Shown here piece by piece: positions 19,806-30,937 of a stretch of DNA of 64,000 nt. The stretch spans positions 124,001 through 188,000 of the forward strand of contig NZ_CP016948.1 of NCBI RefSeq assembly GCF_001642805.2. The letters run 5' to 3'. How positions within the stretch are numbered: the first letter of the stretch is position 1; each line of letters starts with the position of its first letter. The notes beneath the pieces were generated by a model. That model was not told the origin of the DNA and did no database searches. It saw only the letters and a program-made list of their open reading frames with translations. The position numbers were made by a program, and so were the translations under genes. The stretch is from Serratia surfactantfaciens. Lineage in GTDB: Bacteria; Pseudomonadota; Gammaproteobacteria; Enterobacterales; Enterobacteriaceae.

Positions 19806-21341
19806 TTATGCCTGGCTAGGCAGCAGCGCCGCAGGCAGCAGCGATGTCAGGTGACCGGCCGCCAAGAGTTGGCTGGCGGCTTCAATGTCGGGGGCGAAGA
19901 AACGATCCTTGTCATAGAAACTGACATGCTCGCGCAGCAGACGGCGCGCCTGCTCCAGACCTTCCGAGGTCTTCAGGCCGTTGCGGAAATCCAGGCCCTG
20001 GCAGGCGGCCAGCCATTCGACCGCCAGAATGCCGCGTACGTTGTCCGCCATGCTCCACAGGCGGCGGCCGGCGGCCGGTGCCATGGAGACGTGGTCTTCC
20101 TGGTTGGCGGAGGTTGGGATGCTGTCGACGCTCGATGGATGTGCCAACGCTTTGTTTTCGCTGGCCAGCGCCGCGGCGGTGACCTGGGCGATCATGAAGC
20201 CGGAATTCACGCCGCCGTTCTCCACCAGGAACGGTGGCAGCTGCGACATGTGTTTGTCCATCATCAGCGAGATGCGGCGTTCGGACAGCGAACCGATTTC
20301 GGCAAACGCCAGCGCCAGATTATCGGCGGCCATCGCCACCGGTTCGGCGTGGAAGTTGCCGCCGGACAGCACGTCGCCCTGTTCGGCGAACACCAGCGGG
20401 TTATCGGAGACGGCGTTGGCTTCGATCTCCAGCACCTCGGCGGCCTGGCGGATCTGCGTCAGGCAGGCGCCCATCACCTGTGGCTGGCAGCGCAGGGAGT
20501 AAGGATCCTGCACTTTTTCACAGTTGCGGTGTGAGTCGGAGACTTCGCTGCGTGCGCCGAGCAGGTGGCGGTAGGCGAGGGCGGCGTCGATCTGGCCGCG
20601 CTGGCCGCGCACCTCGTGGATACGCGCGTCAAACGGGCTGCGGGAGCCCAATGCCGCTTCCACCGTCAGGCTGCCCGCCACGGTCGCGGCGGCGAACAGG
20701 TCTTCCGCATCGAACAGGCCGCGCAGCGCGAAGGCGGCGGAGACCTGGGTGCCGTTCAGCAGCGCCAGGCCTTCTTTCGCCGCCAGCGTCAGCGGTTTCA
20801 GGCCGGCTTTGGCCAGTGCTTCGGTCGCCGGCAACCATTGGCCCTGATGGCGCGCCTGGCCTTCACCCAGCAGCACCAGGCTCATGTGTGCCAATGGCGC
20901 CAGGTCGCCGGAAGCGCCGACCGAGCCTTTCAATGGGATATGCGGATAAACTTCGGCGTTGACCAGCGCGATCAGCGCCTGAATGACTTCCAGACGAATG
21001 CCGGAGAAGCCGCGCGACAGGCTGTTGATCTTCAGCACCATGATCAGGCGCACCAGATTGTCGTCGGTCGGCTCGCCCACGCCGGCGGCGTGTGACAGCA
21101 CGATCGAACGCTGCAGGTTTTCCAGATCGTCGCGGGCGATGCGCGTCGAAGCCAGTAGGCCAAATCCGGTGTTGATGCCGTAAGTAGTGCGGTTTTCTTC
21201 AACGATGCGCTCTACGCAGGCCACGCTCTGCTGGATAGGGGCATAGGCGTTGTCGTCCAGCGTCAGCGTCACCGGATGTTGGTAGACGTCGCGTAGCTGG
21301 GCCAGCGTCAGTTTGCCTGGGCGAATAGTCAGCGCTTTCAT
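19806..21341 (-). CDS. hutH: Histidine ammonia-lyase HutH
   Basis: First step of histidine catabolism, releasing ammonia to give trans-urocanate. 511 residues, standard length. The motif [15 protein letters not shown] (about 139-153) provides the Ala-Ser-Gly that cyclises to the MIO electrophile. The downstream [14 protein letters not shown] and [10 protein letters not shown] motifs are also conserved. The start codon overlaps the hutU stop by ATGA, so translation is coupled. Expression is presumably set by the HutC-like operator before hutU. Confidence 0.97.
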   Translation of the reverse strand: MKALTIRPGKLTLAQLRDVYQHPVTLTLDDNAYAPIQQSVACVERIVEENRTTYGINTGFGLLASTRIARDDLENLQRSIVLSHAAGVGEPTDDNLVRLIMVLKINSLSRGFSGIRLEVIQALIALVNAEVYPHIPLKGSVGASGDLAPLAHMSLVLLGEGQARHQGQWLPATEALAKAGLKPLTLAAKEGLALLNGTQVSAAFALRGLFDAEDLFAAATVAGSLTVEAALGSRSPFDARIHEVRGQRGQIDAALAYRHLLGARSEVSDSHRNCEKVQDPYSLRCQPQVMGACLTQIRQAAEVLEIEANAVSDNPLVFAEQGDVLSGGNFHAEPVAMAADNLALAFAEIGSLSERRISLMMDKHMSQLPPFLVENGGVNSGFMIAQVTAAALASENKALAHPSSVDSIPTSANQEDHVSMAPAAGRRLWSMADNVRGILAVEWLAACQGLDFRNGLKTSEGLEQARRLLREHVSFYDKDRFFAPDIEAASQLLAAGHLTSLLPAALLPSQA

Positions 21342-23029
21342 GCTTTTTCTCCTTGGGTGGCGGCAACCATCGGCAGGTTCAGGCCTTGCTCGCGGGCGCA
21401 GTCGATAGCGATATCGTAACCGGCGTCGGCGTGACGCATGACCCCGGTAGCCGGGTCGTTGTGCAGGACGCGGGCGATGCGCTCGGCGGCCTCATCGGTG
21501 CCGTCGCAGACGATCACCATGCCGGAGTGTTGGGAGAAGCCCATGCCGACGCCGCCGCCGTGGTGCAGGGAAACCCAGGTGGCGCCGCTGGCGGTGTTCA
21601 GCAGGGCGTTCAGCAGCGGCCAGTCGGAAACTGCGTCGGAGCCGTCTTTCATCGCTTCGGTTTCACGGTTCGGGCTGGAAACGGAGCCGGAATCCAGGTG
21701 GTCGCGGCCGATGACGATCGGGGCGGACAGTTCGCCGCGGCGCACCATCTCGTTGAACGCCAGGCCCAGTTTGGCGCGCTGGCCGAGGCCAACCCAGCAA
21801 ATGCGCGCCGGCAGGCCCTGGAAGCTGATGCGCTCGCGCGCCATGTCCAGCCAGCGGTGCAGGTGTTCGTCATCCGGGATCAGCTCTTTCACCATGGCGT
21901 CGGTTTTGTAGATGTCCTGTGGATCGCCGGACAGCGCCGCCCAGCGGAACGGCCCGATGCCGCGGCAGAACAGCGGACGGATGTAGGCCGGCACGAAGCC
22001 CGGGAAGTCGAAGGCGTTGTCGACGCCGGTTTCTTTTGCCATCTGGCGAATGTTGTTGCCGTAGTCGAAGGTCGGCACGCCCATCTGCTGGAAGGCCAGC
22101 ATGGCTTTGACGTGATCGGCCATCGACTGTTTGGCGGCGGCGACCACTTTAGCCGGCTCGGTCTGGGCGCGCTGGCGATACTCTTCCCAGCTCCAACCCT
22201 TCGGCAGGTAGCCGTTCAGCGGGTCGTGGGCGCTGGTCTGGTCGGTGACCATGTCCGGGCGCACGCCGCGGCGCACCAGCTCCGGCAGGATTTCCGCCGC
22301 GTTGCCGCACAGGGCGATGGAGATGGCTTTGCCTTCTGAGGTGTATTTTTTGATGCGGGCCAGCGCGTCGTCCAGATCTTTGGCCTGCTCATCGACATAG
22401 CGGGTTTTCAGACGGAAATCGATGCGGCTCTGCTGACATTCGATGTTCAGCGAGCAGGCGCCCGCCAGCGTGGCGGCCAGCGGCTGCGCGCCGCCCATGC
22501 CGCCCAGACCGGCGGTCAGCACCCAACGGCCCTGCAGGCTGCCGTCGTAGTGCTGGCGGCCCGCTTCGACGAAGGTTTCGTAGGTGCCCTGAACGATGCC
22601 CTGGCTGCCGATGTAGATCCAGCTGCCGGCGGTCATCTGGCCGTACATGGCCAGGCCTTTGGCATCCAGTTCGTTGAAGTGTTCCCAGGTCGCCCAGTGT
22701 GGCACCAGGTTGGAGTTGGCGATCAGCACGCGCGGCGCGTTGCTGTGGGTTTTGAATACGCCGACCGGCTTGCCGGACTGCACCAGCAGGGTTTCGTCTT
22801 CTTCCAGCGTTTTCAGGGTTTCGACGATCTTGTCGTAGCAATCCCAGTCGCGCGCGGCGCGGCCGATGCCGCCGTACACCACCAGCTCGTGTGGGTTCTC
22901 CGCAACTTCAGGATCGAGGTTGTTCATCAGCATGCGTAACGGCGCTTCGGTCAGCCAGCTTTTTGCGTTTAATTGTGTGCCGCGTGGCGCGCGTACATCG
23001 ACATTGCGAACTTTGTTATTTGTAGTCAC
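21338..23029 (-). CDS. hutU: Urocanate hydratase HutU
   Basis: Second step of histidine breakdown, urocanate to imidazolonepropionate, using tightly bound NAD. 563 residues from a GTG at 23029 preceded by GAGGAAAAT; this start gives [19 protein letters not shown] as in homologues. An upstream in-frame reading would add 35 unrelated residues. Visible motifs are [10 protein letters not shown], the [12 protein letters not shown] nucleotide-binding stretch (about 170-181) and the [15 protein letters not shown] region. First gene of hutU-hutH-permease. hutI, hutG/hutF and hutC are not in the window. Confidence 0.96.
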   Translation of the reverse strand: MTTNNKVRNVDVRAPRGTQLNAKSWLTEAPLRMLMNNLDPEVAENPHELVVYGGIGRAARDWDCYDKIVETLKTLEEDETLLVQSGKPVGVFKTHSNAPRVLIANSNLVPHWATWEHFNELDAKGLAMYGQMTAGSWIYIGSQGIVQGTYETFVEAGRQHYDGSLQGRWVLTAGLGGMGGAQPLAATLAGACSLNIECQQSRIDFRLKTRYVDEQAKDLDDALARIKKYTSEGKAISIALCGNAAEILPELVRRGVRPDMVTDQTSAHDPLNGYLPKGWSWEEYRQRAQTEPAKVVAAAKQSMADHVKAMLAFQQMGVPTFDYGNNIRQMAKETGVDNAFDFPGFVPAYIRPLFCRGIGPFRWAALSGDPQDIYKTDAMVKELIPDDEHLHRWLDMARERISFQGLPARICWVGLGQRAKLGLAFNEMVRRGELSAPIVIGRDHLDSGSVSSPNRETEAMKDGSDAVSDWPLLNALLNTASGATWVSLHHGGGVGMGFSQHSGMVIVCDGTDEAAERIARVLHNDPATGVMRHADAGYDIAIDCAREQGLNLPMVAATQGEKA

Positions 23030-23372
23030 AGCATTTTCCTCAAACAGTATCGGTGCAGATTCCATGCCGCGGTGGGGATGAGAACCACGGCATAACAATG
23101 CGTAGGGCTTATTAACATATACTTGTATGTACAAGCATATGCAACACTGACCAGTTGCCGCTGAAAAGTGGCATAAGAAAAAGTTATTTTCTTTTTATAT
23201 CAGGTTGATATGCGTTTTTTTATCACCGGCCTCATGTGCACAAGGCCGGAGAAAAGTGAGCTATTCGGCAAAAATGAATTAAAAATGACTCATTTTTGGG
23301 CGGCTAGTCACAATATTTTTACAGACTGATTACAGTTGGCGGCGGAGGATAAACAACCCCTATCACCGCAGG
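23030..23372. other. hut regulatory region, no gene
   Basis: About 340 bases upstream of hutU without a credible coding sequence. It contains the HutC-type operator at 23117-23140 and otherwise AT-rich DNA in which the hutU promoter must lie. The right end runs into the terminator of the MFS gene. Confidence 0.6.
23117..23140. promoter_or_regulatory. HutC operator upstream of hutU
   Basis: ATAT-A-CTTGTA-TG-TACAAG-C-ATAT, a 24-base dyad with a perfect CTTGTA/TACAAG core at 23122-23135. The known HutC (GntR-family) recognition pattern in Klebsiella and Pseudomonas hut promoters is TGTA-N2-TACA within CTTGTATGTACAAG. Repression relieved by urocanate is inferred. Confidence 0.85.
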
Positions 23373-23397
23373 AAAAAAAGCCCGCCATGAGCGGGCT
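23373..23397 (-). terminator. Terminator of the AAHS-type MFS gene
   Basis: On the minus strand AGCCCGC-loop-GCGGGCT is followed by seven Ts, just after the MFS stop codon; a canonical intrinsic terminator separating this gene from hutU. Confidence 0.88.
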
Positions 23398-23405
23398 GGC
23401 AAGGA

Positions 23406-24746
23406 TCAGGCGGCCGGTTGCAGCGTCGGTTTGCGGCTCATCTTGCATACCGTCGCGATGGCGGCGATCAGCGCCGGCACGCACAGGAACATCAGGATGC
23501 TCTGCACTTCCCATTGCATGGCCAGCAGTTGAGCCCCCATCATGGTGCCGGCGACGCCGCCGAAGCGGCCGATGCCCTGCATCCAGGCGATGCCGGTGGC
23601 GCGGCTGTGGGTGGGGTAGAAGGTGGCCGCCAGCGTTTGCAGGCCGGACTGCGCGCCGTTCATGGTGACGCCCATCAGGAAGATGAAGGCGCCAAGCAGC
23701 ACGATCTGCTTGTCTTCGGTGGCCATCGCCACGATCAGCAGGGCGGTGACGACAAAGCCGCTCGAGACCACCTTATGCGCATTCCAGCGATCCATCAGCC
23801 AGCCGGCCACCAGAATGCCCAGCGTGCCGCCGAAGGTGAACAGCGAGGTGAGCATCGCCGATTGCTCCAGCTGATAGCCCAAGCCCTGCATCAGGATCGG
23901 CATCCAGCTCAGCAACACGTAGTAGATCACCAGCCCCATGAAGTAGGTCACCCACAGCATCAGCGTGCCGAGCAGGTAAGGGCGACTGAACAGCAGGCCG
24001 ATGCTGGTCTTGGTCTGCGCCAGCTTCTCTTCGTACAGGTAAAAACGCGTCACGCCGTCGAGGCTCTGGCTGACGAAACGCTGCGCGATGCGTTTGATCT
24101 TCGCCGCTTCCTGTCCACGGTTAACCATATACTTGACCGATTCCGGCAGCAGCAGGATCAGCAACACCGTCAGCGCCAGCGGCGCGATGGCGCCGAGCAG
24201 CAATACGCTGTGCCAGCCGTAGTTCGGGATCAGCCACGACGAAATGGCGCCGCCGCCGGCCGCGCCCAGCGGAAAGCCGCAGTACATGGTGTTGATCGCC
24301 AGCGAACGGCAGCGCTGCGGCGCGTATTCGGAGATCAGCGTGATGGCGTTGGGCATCGCCGCTCCCAGCCCGAGGCCGGTGAGGAAACGCCACAGCGTCA
24401 GGCTATTGAGCGAACCGGCGTAGGCGGTGGCCAGGCTCGACAGGCCGAAGAACAGGCAGGAAAACACCAGCACGCGCTTGCGGCCGATGCGGTCGGAGAT
24501 CGGCCCGGCGATCAGCGCGCCGAGCGATAGCCCCAGCAGCGCGGCGCTCAGCACCGGCCCCAGGTCCTGTTTCACTATGCCCCAGTCTTTGGCGACCGAC
24601 GGCGCGATATAGCCCATAGCGGCGGTATCAAAACCGTCGATGGCGAGGATCAGGAACCCGAGAATGATCAGTGTCCAGTGAAACAGCGAAAACTTGCTGT
24701 CGTCGATGGCCTGTTGAATGTTTAACTCGCTGGTGGAATGAGTCAT
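23406..24746 (-). CDS. MFS transporter, AAHS (aromatic acid:H+ symporter) type
   Basis: 446-residue major facilitator with about 12 membrane helices. The N-terminal DGFDTAAMGYIAPSVA motif in helix 1 and the loop GPISDRIGRKR between helices 2 and 3 are signatures of the PcaK/BenK-like family, which take up benzoate-type acids and related compounds. The ATG at 24746 begins MTHSTSELNIQQAIDDSKF; the longer reading is poorly supported. A TGTATATACA operator matching the HutC pattern lies about 70 bases upstream, and it neighbours hutU. It may therefore import urocanate or another imidazole/aromatic acid. Substrate is inferred only from context. Confidence 0.88.
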   Translation of the reverse strand: MTHSTSELNIQQAIDDSKFSLFHWTLIILGFLILAIDGFDTAAMGYIAPSVAKDWGIVKQDLGPVLSAALLGLSLGALIAGPISDRIGRKRVLVFSCLFFGLSSLATAYAGSLNSLTLWRFLTGLGLGAAMPNAITLISEYAPQRCRSLAINTMYCGFPLGAAGGGAISSWLIPNYGWHSVLLLGAIAPLALTVLLILLLPESVKYMVNRGQEAAKIKRIAQRFVSQSLDGVTRFYLYEEKLAQTKTSIGLLFSRPYLLGTLMLWVTYFMGLVIYYVLLSWMPILMQGLGYQLEQSAMLTSLFTFGGTLGILVAGWLMDRWNAHKVVSSGFVVTALLIVAMATEDKQIVLLGAFIFLMGVTMNGAQSGLQTLAATFYPTHSRATGIAWMQGIGRFGGVAGTMMGAQLLAMQWEVQSILMFLCVPALIAAIATVCKMSRKPTLQPAA

Positions 24747-24813
24747 GGCACCCTCTAAACGCAGATGTAGTCGTGATGGAACGTGGCCGGAACTGTCGCC
24801 CGGCTTGTGTTTG

Positions 24814-24827
24814 CTTGTATATACATC
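24814..24827. promoter_or_regulatory. HutC-like operator upstream of the MFS gene
   Basis: CTTGTATATACATC contains a perfect TGTA-TA-TACA core (24816-24825), the same pattern as the hutU operator. It lies 68 bases before the MFS start codon, a reasonable promoter-proximal position. Co-regulation with hutUH is inferred. Confidence 0.6.
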
Positions 24828-25010
24828 TGCGCGTCGGCGCTTTATGTCAAATATAATTATCTTATTTGTTAACTGCGTGTTGTTTTCTGTGGAGCAGCTT
24901 GCACCGCCGATGAAATGCCGAAGGCCGGTTAACAAATTAAATGAACGCCATTAGCGGTGAGATATGCTGACGGCGGCGCCGAGGATAAAATTTAATACAT
25001 TTTTGGCCGT

Positions 25011-25039
25011 TTGGTCGCCGGGCCGGAATCTGCGATAAT
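25011..25039 (+). promoter_or_regulatory. queE promoter
   Basis: TTGGTC, 17 bases, then TGCGATAAT (TG-extended -10 GATAAT at 25034), with the queE ATG 31 bases further on. The interval between the MFS start and queE otherwise holds no recognisable gene. Confidence 0.55.
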
Positions 25040-25069
25040 CGCTTTTTACTTTTCCAGATTGAGAAACCG

Positions 25070-25741
25070 ATGCAGTACCCGATCAATGAGATGTTCCAAA
25101 CCTTGCAGGGCGAAGGCTTTTTCACCGGCGTGCCGGCCATTTTCATCCGCCTGCAGGGCTGCCCGGTAGGGTGCAGCTGGTGCGACACCAAACATACCTG
25201 GGAAAAGGAAGCCCATCGGGAAGTAGACCTGCAACGGATCCTGGTCAAAACAGAAGAGAGCGACGCCTGGGGCAACGCCACCGCCGAACGGCTGTTGGCG
25301 GTAATGCGCCAGCAGGGCTACACCGCGCGCCATGTCGTGATCACCGGCGGTGAACCCTGTATCTACGATCTGACGCCGCTGACCGAGCTGTTCGAACAGC
25401 ATGGCTACAGCTGCCAAATTGAGACCAGCGGCACCCACGAAATCCGTTGTTCCGCCAACACCTGGGTGACGGTTTCGCCGAAGGTGAACATGCGCGGCGG
25501 CATGAAGGTGTTGGATCAGGCGCTGCGGCGCGCCGACGAGGTGAAACATCCGGTGGCGCGTGAGCGCGACATCGAGGCGCTGGATGCGCTGCTGGCGACG
25601 TTGCAGGACGACAAGACCCGCATTATCGCGCTGCAGCCGATCAGCCAAAAAGAAGAGGCGACCCGCCTGTGCATCGAAACCTGCATCGCGCGCAACTGGC
25701 GGCTGTCGATGCAGACCCACAAGTATCTGAACATCGCCTAA
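25070..25741 (+). CDS. queE: 7-carboxy-7-deazaguanine synthase QueE
   Basis: Radical SAM enzyme converting 6-carboxytetrahydropterin to CDG in queuosine biosynthesis. 223 residues. The iron-sulfur motif is GCPVGCSWCDTKHTW, with the three cysteines in CxxxCxxC spacing (about 31, 35, 38). VITGGEPCIYDL is the SAM-contacting GGE motif. The C-terminal QTHKYLNIA tail is conserved in enterobacterial QueE. Convergent with queD, which makes its substrate, across a shared terminator. Confidence 0.96.
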   Translation: MQYPINEMFQTLQGEGFFTGVPAIFIRLQGCPVGCSWCDTKHTWEKEAHREVDLQRILVKTEESDAWGNATAERLLAVMRQQGYTARHVVITGGEPCIYDLTPLTELFEQHGYSCQIETSGTHEIRCSANTWVTVSPKVNMRGGMKVLDQALRRADEVKHPVARERDIEALDALLATLQDDKTRIIALQPISQKEEATRLCIETCIARNWRLSMQTHKYLNIA

Positions 25742-25746
25742 AATCA

Positions 25747-25773
25747 GGGCGCCATTGCGGCGCCCTTTCTTTT
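25747..25773. terminator. Shared terminator between queE and queD
   Basis: GGGCGCC-ATTGC-GGCGCCC followed by TTTCTTTT, six bases after the queE stop; the T-run reaches the stop codon of the convergent queD gene. Confidence 0.85.
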
Positions 25774-26131
25774 AACCTTTATATACGCATCCCGCAGTAC
25801 AGGTCTCTTTCACCATCACCGCCGTCAATTCCGGCAGCTGGGGCTTGAGCTGCTGCCAAATCCAGGCGGCGAGCACTTCGCTGGTGGGATTTTCCAATCC
25901 TGGAATATCGTTCAGATAATGGTGATCCAGCCGTTCCCAGATCGGGGAAAACACAGCCTTGAGCTCGGCGAAATCCATCACCCAACCGGTGTGGGGATCC
26001 ACTTCACCGGTCACTTCCAGACGCACCATAAACGAATGCCCATGCAGACGGCCGCATTTATGGCCCTCCGGCACGTGCGGCAAACGGTGTGCGGCTTCAA
26101 ACTGAAAATCTTTAAACAGCGTGGTTGCCAT
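25772..26131 (-). CDS. queD: 6-carboxy-5,6,7,8-tetrahydropterin synthase QueD
   Basis: Converts dihydroneopterin triphosphate to 6-carboxytetrahydropterin, the substrate of QueE. 119 residues. Zinc-binding histidines are seen in [10 protein letters not shown] and GRLHGHSF. The catalytic cysteine is in HKCGRLHGH, and the conserved [17 protein letters not shown] segment lies about 68-84. Adjacent and convergent to queE. Confidence 0.96.
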   Translation of the reverse strand: MATTLFKDFQFEAAHRLPHVPEGHKCGRLHGHSFMVRLEVTGEVDPHTGWVMDFAELKAVFSPIWERLDHHYLNDIPGLENPTSEVLAAWIWQQLKPQLPELTAVMVKETCTAGCVYKG

Positions 26132-26567
26132 TATTACGGCCTCATTGACTCAAAAACCGCCGCATAGTACCGGAAAGCGCGTCTGCTTGCCATTTATACC
26201 GTTATGGTCTACCGCCACGGCCAACGCGCCCGGTTAACACTTTTTTTGTTTGGTGTTTGCGGCACCTATCGGCTGGGGTTATGAGCCGAAATGTTGAACG
26301 GTGAAAAAATGATGAAAAAAAGTGCTTTATTTTCATCTGGATAAAAAACTTTGTTTAACGGTTTAAGCGTTATCCCTTACCGGAAAAACAGCTTAGTCAT
26401 TTTGGTTATGATTTATTGCTATCCCTTATTTAATCGTTGCTATTCTGCTCGGTAACCTTACAAACTCTCCTGATCTTTTCCGCACACCCGACGCAGCGAA
26501 GAGACAGCGACTGACACTGGCGCGCGCCTGGCAGCAAAGGCGCTAAGTATAGGAAATAAGTACAGCA
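26132..26567. promoter_or_regulatory. cysJIH upstream regulatory region
   Basis: About 435 bases with no coding potential seen. The part from 26290 to 26450 is AT-rich and contains repeated TTATT/ATCCC elements (for example TATCCCTTATTTAATC at 26418-26433) like those in CysB-bound enterobacterial cys promoters. Activation by CysB with N-acetylserine is expected from the family. No single site could be fixed with certainty. Confidence 0.45.
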
Positions 26568-28370
26568 ATGACGACTCAGGCTCCTCCAACATCTTTGCTC
26601 CCGCTGACGCCCGAACAGCTGGCGCGCCTGCAGGCGACGATCGGCGATTATTCGCCGACGCAGCTGGCGTGGCTGTCCGGCTATTTTTGGGGAATGGTCA
26701 ATCAACAGCCCGGAGCCGTGGGCATTGCGCCTGTCGCCCCAGCGGCGGCTGCCGGCATCACCATCATTTCCGCATCGCAGACCGGCAATGCGCGCCGCCT
26801 GGCGGAGCAGCTGCGAGACGATCTTTTGGCCGCCAATCTGAGCGCCACGTTGGTCAGCGCCGGCGACTACAAATTCAAACAGATAGCGCAAGAGCGCCTG
26901 CTGGTGATCGTCGCCTCTACGCAGGGGGAGGGCGAACCGGCGGAAGAAGCGGTGGCGCTGCATAAATTCCTGTTCTCGAAGAAGGCGCCGAAGCTGAATG
27001 ATACCGCTTTTGCGGTGTTCGGGCTGGGCGACACCTCTTATGAGAATTTCTGTCAGTCTGGTAAAGATTTCGACGGCAAACTGGCCGAACTGGGCGCCGA
27101 GCGCCTGGTGGAGCGTGTGGACGCCGACGTGGAGTACCAGGAGCTGGCCGCCGCCTGGCGCAAACAGGTGGTGTCGGTGCTGAAGGCGCGCGCGCCGGCG
27201 GAAAGCGCCGCGCCGGGCGTGTTGGCCAGCGGCGCGGTCGATCTGATCGACAGCAGCCCGTACAGCAAGGAACAGCCGCTCACCGCCCAACTGGCGGTCA
27301 ATCAGAAAATTACCGGCCGTGCGTCGGATAAAGACGTGCGCCATATCGAGATCGATCTGGGCGACTCCGGCCTGCGCTATCAGCCGGGCGATGCGCTCGG
27401 CGTATGGTTCGACAACGATCCGGCGCTGGTGGACGAACTGGTGCAGCTGTTGTGGCTGAAAGGCGACGAGCCGGTCGAGGTGGAAGGGCAAACCCTGCCG
27501 CTGGCGCAGGCGCTGCGCAGCCATTTCGAACTGACGCAGAACACCACGCCGATCGTCGATAAATACGCCGCGCTGTCGCGCGACGAAACGTTGATCGGCC
27601 TGCTGGCGGATAAAGCTGCGCTGCAGCATTACGCGCACAACACGCCGATCGTCGACATGGTGCGCCAGGCGCCGGCGGATCTGAGCGCCGAACAGCTGGT
27701 CGGCCTGCTGCGCCCGCTGACGCCGCGCCTGTACTCCATCGCCTCTTCGCAGGCGGAGAACGAAAGCGAAGTGCACATCACCGTGGGCGTGGTGCGTTAC
27801 GACATCGACGGGCGCGCCCGCAGCGGCGGCGCCTCCGGTTTCCTGGCGGATCGCCTGGAGGAGGACGGCGACGTGCGAGTGTTTATCGAACACAACGATA
27901 ACTTACGCCTGCCGGCCAACCCGGAAGCGCCGGTGATCATGATCGGCCCGGGCACCGGCATCGCGCCGTTCCGCGCCTTTATGCAGCAGCGCGATGCCGA
28001 CGGCGCCGGCGGCAAAAACTGGCTGTTCTTCGGCAACCCGCACTTTACCGAAGATTTCCTGTATCAGGTCGAATGGCAGCGCTACGTGAAAGACGGCCTG
28101 CTGACCCGCATCGATCTGGCCTGGTCCCGCGACCAACAACATAAAATATACGTACAAGACAAACTGCGCGAACAGGGCGCGGAAGTGTGGCGCTGGATTC
28201 AGGAAGGCGCGCACATTTACGTCTGCGGCGATGCCAATCGCATGGCAAAAGACGTGGAAAACACATTACTGGAACTGGTGGCCGAGCACGGTGGCATGGA
28301 TACCGAGCAGGCGGATGAATTTTTAAGTGAGCTGCGCCTTGAGCGCCGTTATCAGCGAGATGTTTACTGA
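26568..28370 (+). CDS. cysJ: Sulfite reductase flavoprotein alpha subunit CysJ
   Basis: NADPH-dependent diflavin reductase feeding electrons to CysI. 600 residues. An FMN-binding flavodoxin domain ([15 protein letters not shown], about 66-80, and STQGEGEP, about 117-124) is followed by an FAD domain (RLYSIASS near 388) and an NADPH domain ([14 protein letters not shown] near 462). The protein ends [12 protein letters not shown]. The stop codon overlaps the cysI start in TGATG, giving coupled translation. First gene of cysJIH. Confidence 0.97.
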   Translation: MTTQAPPTSLLPLTPEQLARLQATIGDYSPTQLAWLSGYFWGMVNQQPGAVGIAPVAPAAAAGITIISASQTGNARRLAEQLRDDLLAANLSATLVSAGDYKFKQIAQERLLVIVASTQGEGEPAEEAVALHKFLFSKKAPKLNDTAFAVFGLGDTSYENFCQSGKDFDGKLAELGAERLVERVDADVEYQELAAAWRKQVVSVLKARAPAESAAPGVLASGAVDLIDSSPYSKEQPLTAQLAVNQKITGRASDKDVRHIEIDLGDSGLRYQPGDALGVWFDNDPALVDELVQLLWLKGDEPVEVEGQTLPLAQALRSHFELTQNTTPIVDKYAALSRDETLIGLLADKAALQHYAHNTPIVDMVRQAPADLSAEQLVGLLRPLTPRLYSIASSQAENESEVHITVGVVRYDIDGRARSGGASGFLADRLEEDGDVRVFIEHNDNLRLPANPEAPVIMIGPGTGIAPFRAFMQQRDADGAGGKNWLFFGNPHFTEDFLYQVEWQRYVKDGLLTRIDLAWSRDQQHKIYVQDKLREQGAEVWRWIQEGAHIYVCGDANRMAKDVENTLLELVAEHGGMDTEQADEFLSELRLERRYQRDVY

Positions 28371-30085
28371 TGAGTGATAAACACCCCGGGCCTTTGGTAG
28401 TCGAAGGCAAACTGGCCGATGCGGAGCGCATGAAGAAGGAGAGCAACTTCTTGCGCGGCACCATCGCCGAAGATTTGAACGACGGCCTGACCGGCGGCTT
28501 CAACGGCGACAACTTCCTGCTGATCCGTTTTCACGGTATGTACCAGCAGGATGACCGCGACATTCGCGCCGAACGCGCCGAGCAGAAGCTGGAGCCGCGC
28601 CACGCCATGATGCTGCGCTGCCGCCTGCCGGGCGGCGTCATCAGCCCGCAGCAGTGGCTGGGCATCGACAAGTTCGCGCAGGAAAGTACGCTGTACGGCA
28701 GCATTCGCATCACCAACCGCCAGACGTTCCAGTTTCACGGCATTCTGAAAGGCAACGTCAAACCGGTGCACCAACTGCTGAACCGTCTGGGGCTGGACGC
28801 GCTGGCGACTGCCAACGACGTGAACCGCAACGTGCTGTGCACCTCCAACCCGGTGGAGTCCGAGCTGCATCAGGAAGCCTACGAGTGGGCGAAGAAGATC
28901 TCCGAACACCTGCTGCCGCGCACCCGCGCCTACGCAGAAGTGTGGCTGGATCAGGAGAAGGTGGCCACCACCGACGAAGAGCCGATTTTGGGATCGACCT
29001 ACCTGCCGCGTAAATTCAAAACCACGGTGGTGATCCCACCGCAAAATGACGTCGATCTGCACGCCAACGACATGAACTTCGTGGCGATCGCCGAAAACGG
29101 CAAGCTGGTGGGCTTCAACCTGCTGGTGGGCGGCGGGCTGTCCATCGAGCACGGCAACAAGAAAACCTACGCGCGCCAGGCCAGCGAGTTCGGCTACATT
29201 CCGCTCGAGCATACGCTGGCGGTGGCGGAAGCGGTGGTGACCACGCAGCGCGACTGGGGCAATCGTACCGATCGCAAGAACGCCAAGACCAAATACACGC
29301 TGGAGCGCGTCGGGGTGGACGTTTTCCGCGCCGAAGTGGAAAAGCGCGCCGGCATCACCTTTGCACCGATCCGGCCGTATGAATTCACCGGCCGCGGCGA
29401 TCGCATCGGTTGGGTGAAGGGCATCGACGATCAGTGGCACCTGACGCTGTTTATCGAGAACGGTCGCCTGCTGGACTATCCGGGGCGCCCGCTGAAGACC
29501 GGTATGGCGGAGATCGCCAAGATCCATAAAGGCGACTTCCGTCTGACGGCGAACCAAAACGTGATCATCGCCGGCGTGCCGGAAAGCGAGAAGGCGAAGA
29601 TCGAAGCCCTGGCGCGCGAACATGGCCTGATCGACGACCAGATCAGCGAGCAACGCAAAAACTCGATGGCCTGCGTGTCTTTCCCGACCTGCCCGCTGGC
29701 GATGGCGGAGGCCGAGCGCTTCCTGCCGCAATTCGTCACCAAGGTGGAAGGGATCATGCATCGGCACGGGGTGGGCGACGAGCATATCGTGCTGCGCATC
29801 ACCGGCTGCCCGAACGGCTGCGGCCGCGCGCTGCTGGCGGAGCTGGGGCTGGTGGGCAAGGCGGTCGGCCGCTATAACCTCCATTTGGGCGGCAACCGCG
29901 AAGGCACGCGTATTCCGCGCATGTACCGCGAGAACATCAACGAAGACGAGATCCTGAGCGAGATTGACCTGCTGGTGGGGCGCTGGGCGAAGGAGCGCAA
30001 CGCCGGCGAAGGCTTCGGCGACTTCACCGTTCGCGCGGGCATCGTCAAACCGGTGCTGGATCCGGCGCGGGATTTCTGGGAGTGA
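28370..30085 (+). CDS. cysI: Sulfite reductase hemoprotein beta subunit CysI
   Basis: Siroheme/4Fe-4S enzyme reducing sulfite to sulfide with six electrons. 571 residues. The cluster cysteines appear as [10 protein letters not shown] (about 436-445) and [10 protein letters not shown] (about 480-489), the paired motif that bridges siroheme to the cluster. Arginine-rich siroheme-binding stretches include [15 protein letters not shown]. Siroheme comes from CysG, encoded 2 kb downstream. Confidence 0.97.
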   Translation: MSDKHPGPLVVEGKLADAERMKKESNFLRGTIAEDLNDGLTGGFNGDNFLLIRFHGMYQQDDRDIRAERAEQKLEPRHAMMLRCRLPGGVISPQQWLGIDKFAQESTLYGSIRITNRQTFQFHGILKGNVKPVHQLLNRLGLDALATANDVNRNVLCTSNPVESELHQEAYEWAKKISEHLLPRTRAYAEVWLDQEKVATTDEEPILGSTYLPRKFKTTVVIPPQNDVDLHANDMNFVAIAENGKLVGFNLLVGGGLSIEHGNKKTYARQASEFGYIPLEHTLAVAEAVVTTQRDWGNRTDRKNAKTKYTLERVGVDVFRAEVEKRAGITFAPIRPYEFTGRGDRIGWVKGIDDQWHLTLFIENGRLLDYPGRPLKTGMAEIAKIHKGDFRLTANQNVIIAGVPESEKAKIEALAREHGLIDDQISEQRKNSMACVSFPTCPLAMAEAERFLPQFVTKVEGIMHRHGVGDEHIVLRITGCPNGCGRALLAELGLVGKAVGRYNLHLGGNREGTRIPRMYRENINEDEILSEIDLLVGRWAKERNAGEGFGDFTVRAGIVKPVLDPARDFWE

Positions 30086-30146
30086 GGCCGGGCGGCCTCT
30101 GGGCAGAGGGGCCGCACAGGCAATTTCAAGTAGCAGGAGAGACAAC

Positions 30147-30881
30147 ATGGCTGAATTCGATCTGGCGGCGCTGAACGCGTTGCCCAAATCCGGGCAGGCG
30201 CTGGCATTGGCGGTGGTCAACGGCCAACTGGAGACCCTCAGCGCCGAACAGCGCGTTGCATGGGCGCTGGAGCATCTGCCCGGCGAGTTCGTACTCTCGT
30301 CCAGTTTCGGCATTCAGGCGGCGGTATGTCTGCACCTGGTGACGCGCATCCGGCCGGATATCCCGGTGATCCTGACCGACACCGGTTACCTGTTCCCGGA
30401 AACCTATCGCTTTATCGATCAACTGACCGACCAGCTGAAGCTGAATCTGCAGGTGTTCCGCGCCGAACAGTCTCCCGCCTGGCAAGAGGCGCGCTACGGC
30501 AAGCTGTGGGAACAGGGCGTGGAAGGGATTGAAAAGTACAACCAGATCAACAAGGTTGAGCCGATGAATCGCGCGCTGGAGACGCTGGGCGCGCAGAGCT
30601 GGTTCGCCGGCCTGCGGCGCGAACAGTCCGGCAGCCGCGCCAATCTGCCGGTGCTGGCGGTGCAGCGCGGGGTGTTCAAGATCCTGCCGATCATCGACTG
30701 GGACAACCGCAAGATTTACCAGTATCTGACCGAGCACGGACTAAGCTATCACCCGCTGTGGGAGCAGGGCTACCTGTCGGTAGGCGATACCCACACCACC
30801 CAGAAGTGGGAGCCGGGCATGAGCGAGGAAGAGACGCGTTTCTTCGGGCTGAAGCGCGAGTGCGGTCTGCACGAAGGCTAA
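30147..30881 (+). CDS. cysH: Phosphoadenosine phosphosulfate reductase CysH
   Basis: Thioredoxin-dependent reduction of PAPS to sulfite. 244 residues, starting at the ATG after AGGAGAG; a longer in-frame reading is unsupported. The PP-loop-like [11 protein letters not shown], the [11 protein letters not shown] motif and the C-terminal catalytic KRECGLHEG are all present. Only one catalytic cysteine and no CC pairs are seen, which fits the PAPS-specific rather than APS-specific class. Last gene of cysJIH. Confidence 0.97.
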   Translation: MAEFDLAALNALPKSGQALALAVVNGQLETLSAEQRVAWALEHLPGEFVLSSSFGIQAAVCLHLVTRIRPDIPVILTDTGYLFPETYRFIDQLTDQLKLNLQVFRAEQSPAWQEARYGKLWEQGVEGIEKYNQINKVEPMNRALETLGAQSWFAGLRREQSGSRANLPVLAVQRGVFKILPIIDWDNRKIYQYLTEHGLSYHPLWEQGYLSVGDTHTTQKWEPGMSEEETRFFGLKRECGLHEG

Positions 30882-30899
30882 ACGAGGCGAATCACACGA

Positions 30900-30932
30900 C
30901 AGGGCTCAGCAATGCTGGGCCCTGTTTTTTTT
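30900..30932 (+). terminator. Terminator of cysJIH
   Basis: CAGGGCTCAGC-AAT-GCTGGGCCCTG forms an 11-bp stem with one G-U pair followed by eight Ts, 18 bases after the cysH stop. Confidence 0.92.
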
Positions 30933-30937
30933 GCGGG

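Noticed and set aside
28364..30313. 649-codon open frame antisense to cysI
   Set aside because: Shadow of cysI/cysH with no domain or ribosome site; the sense strand is fully explained.
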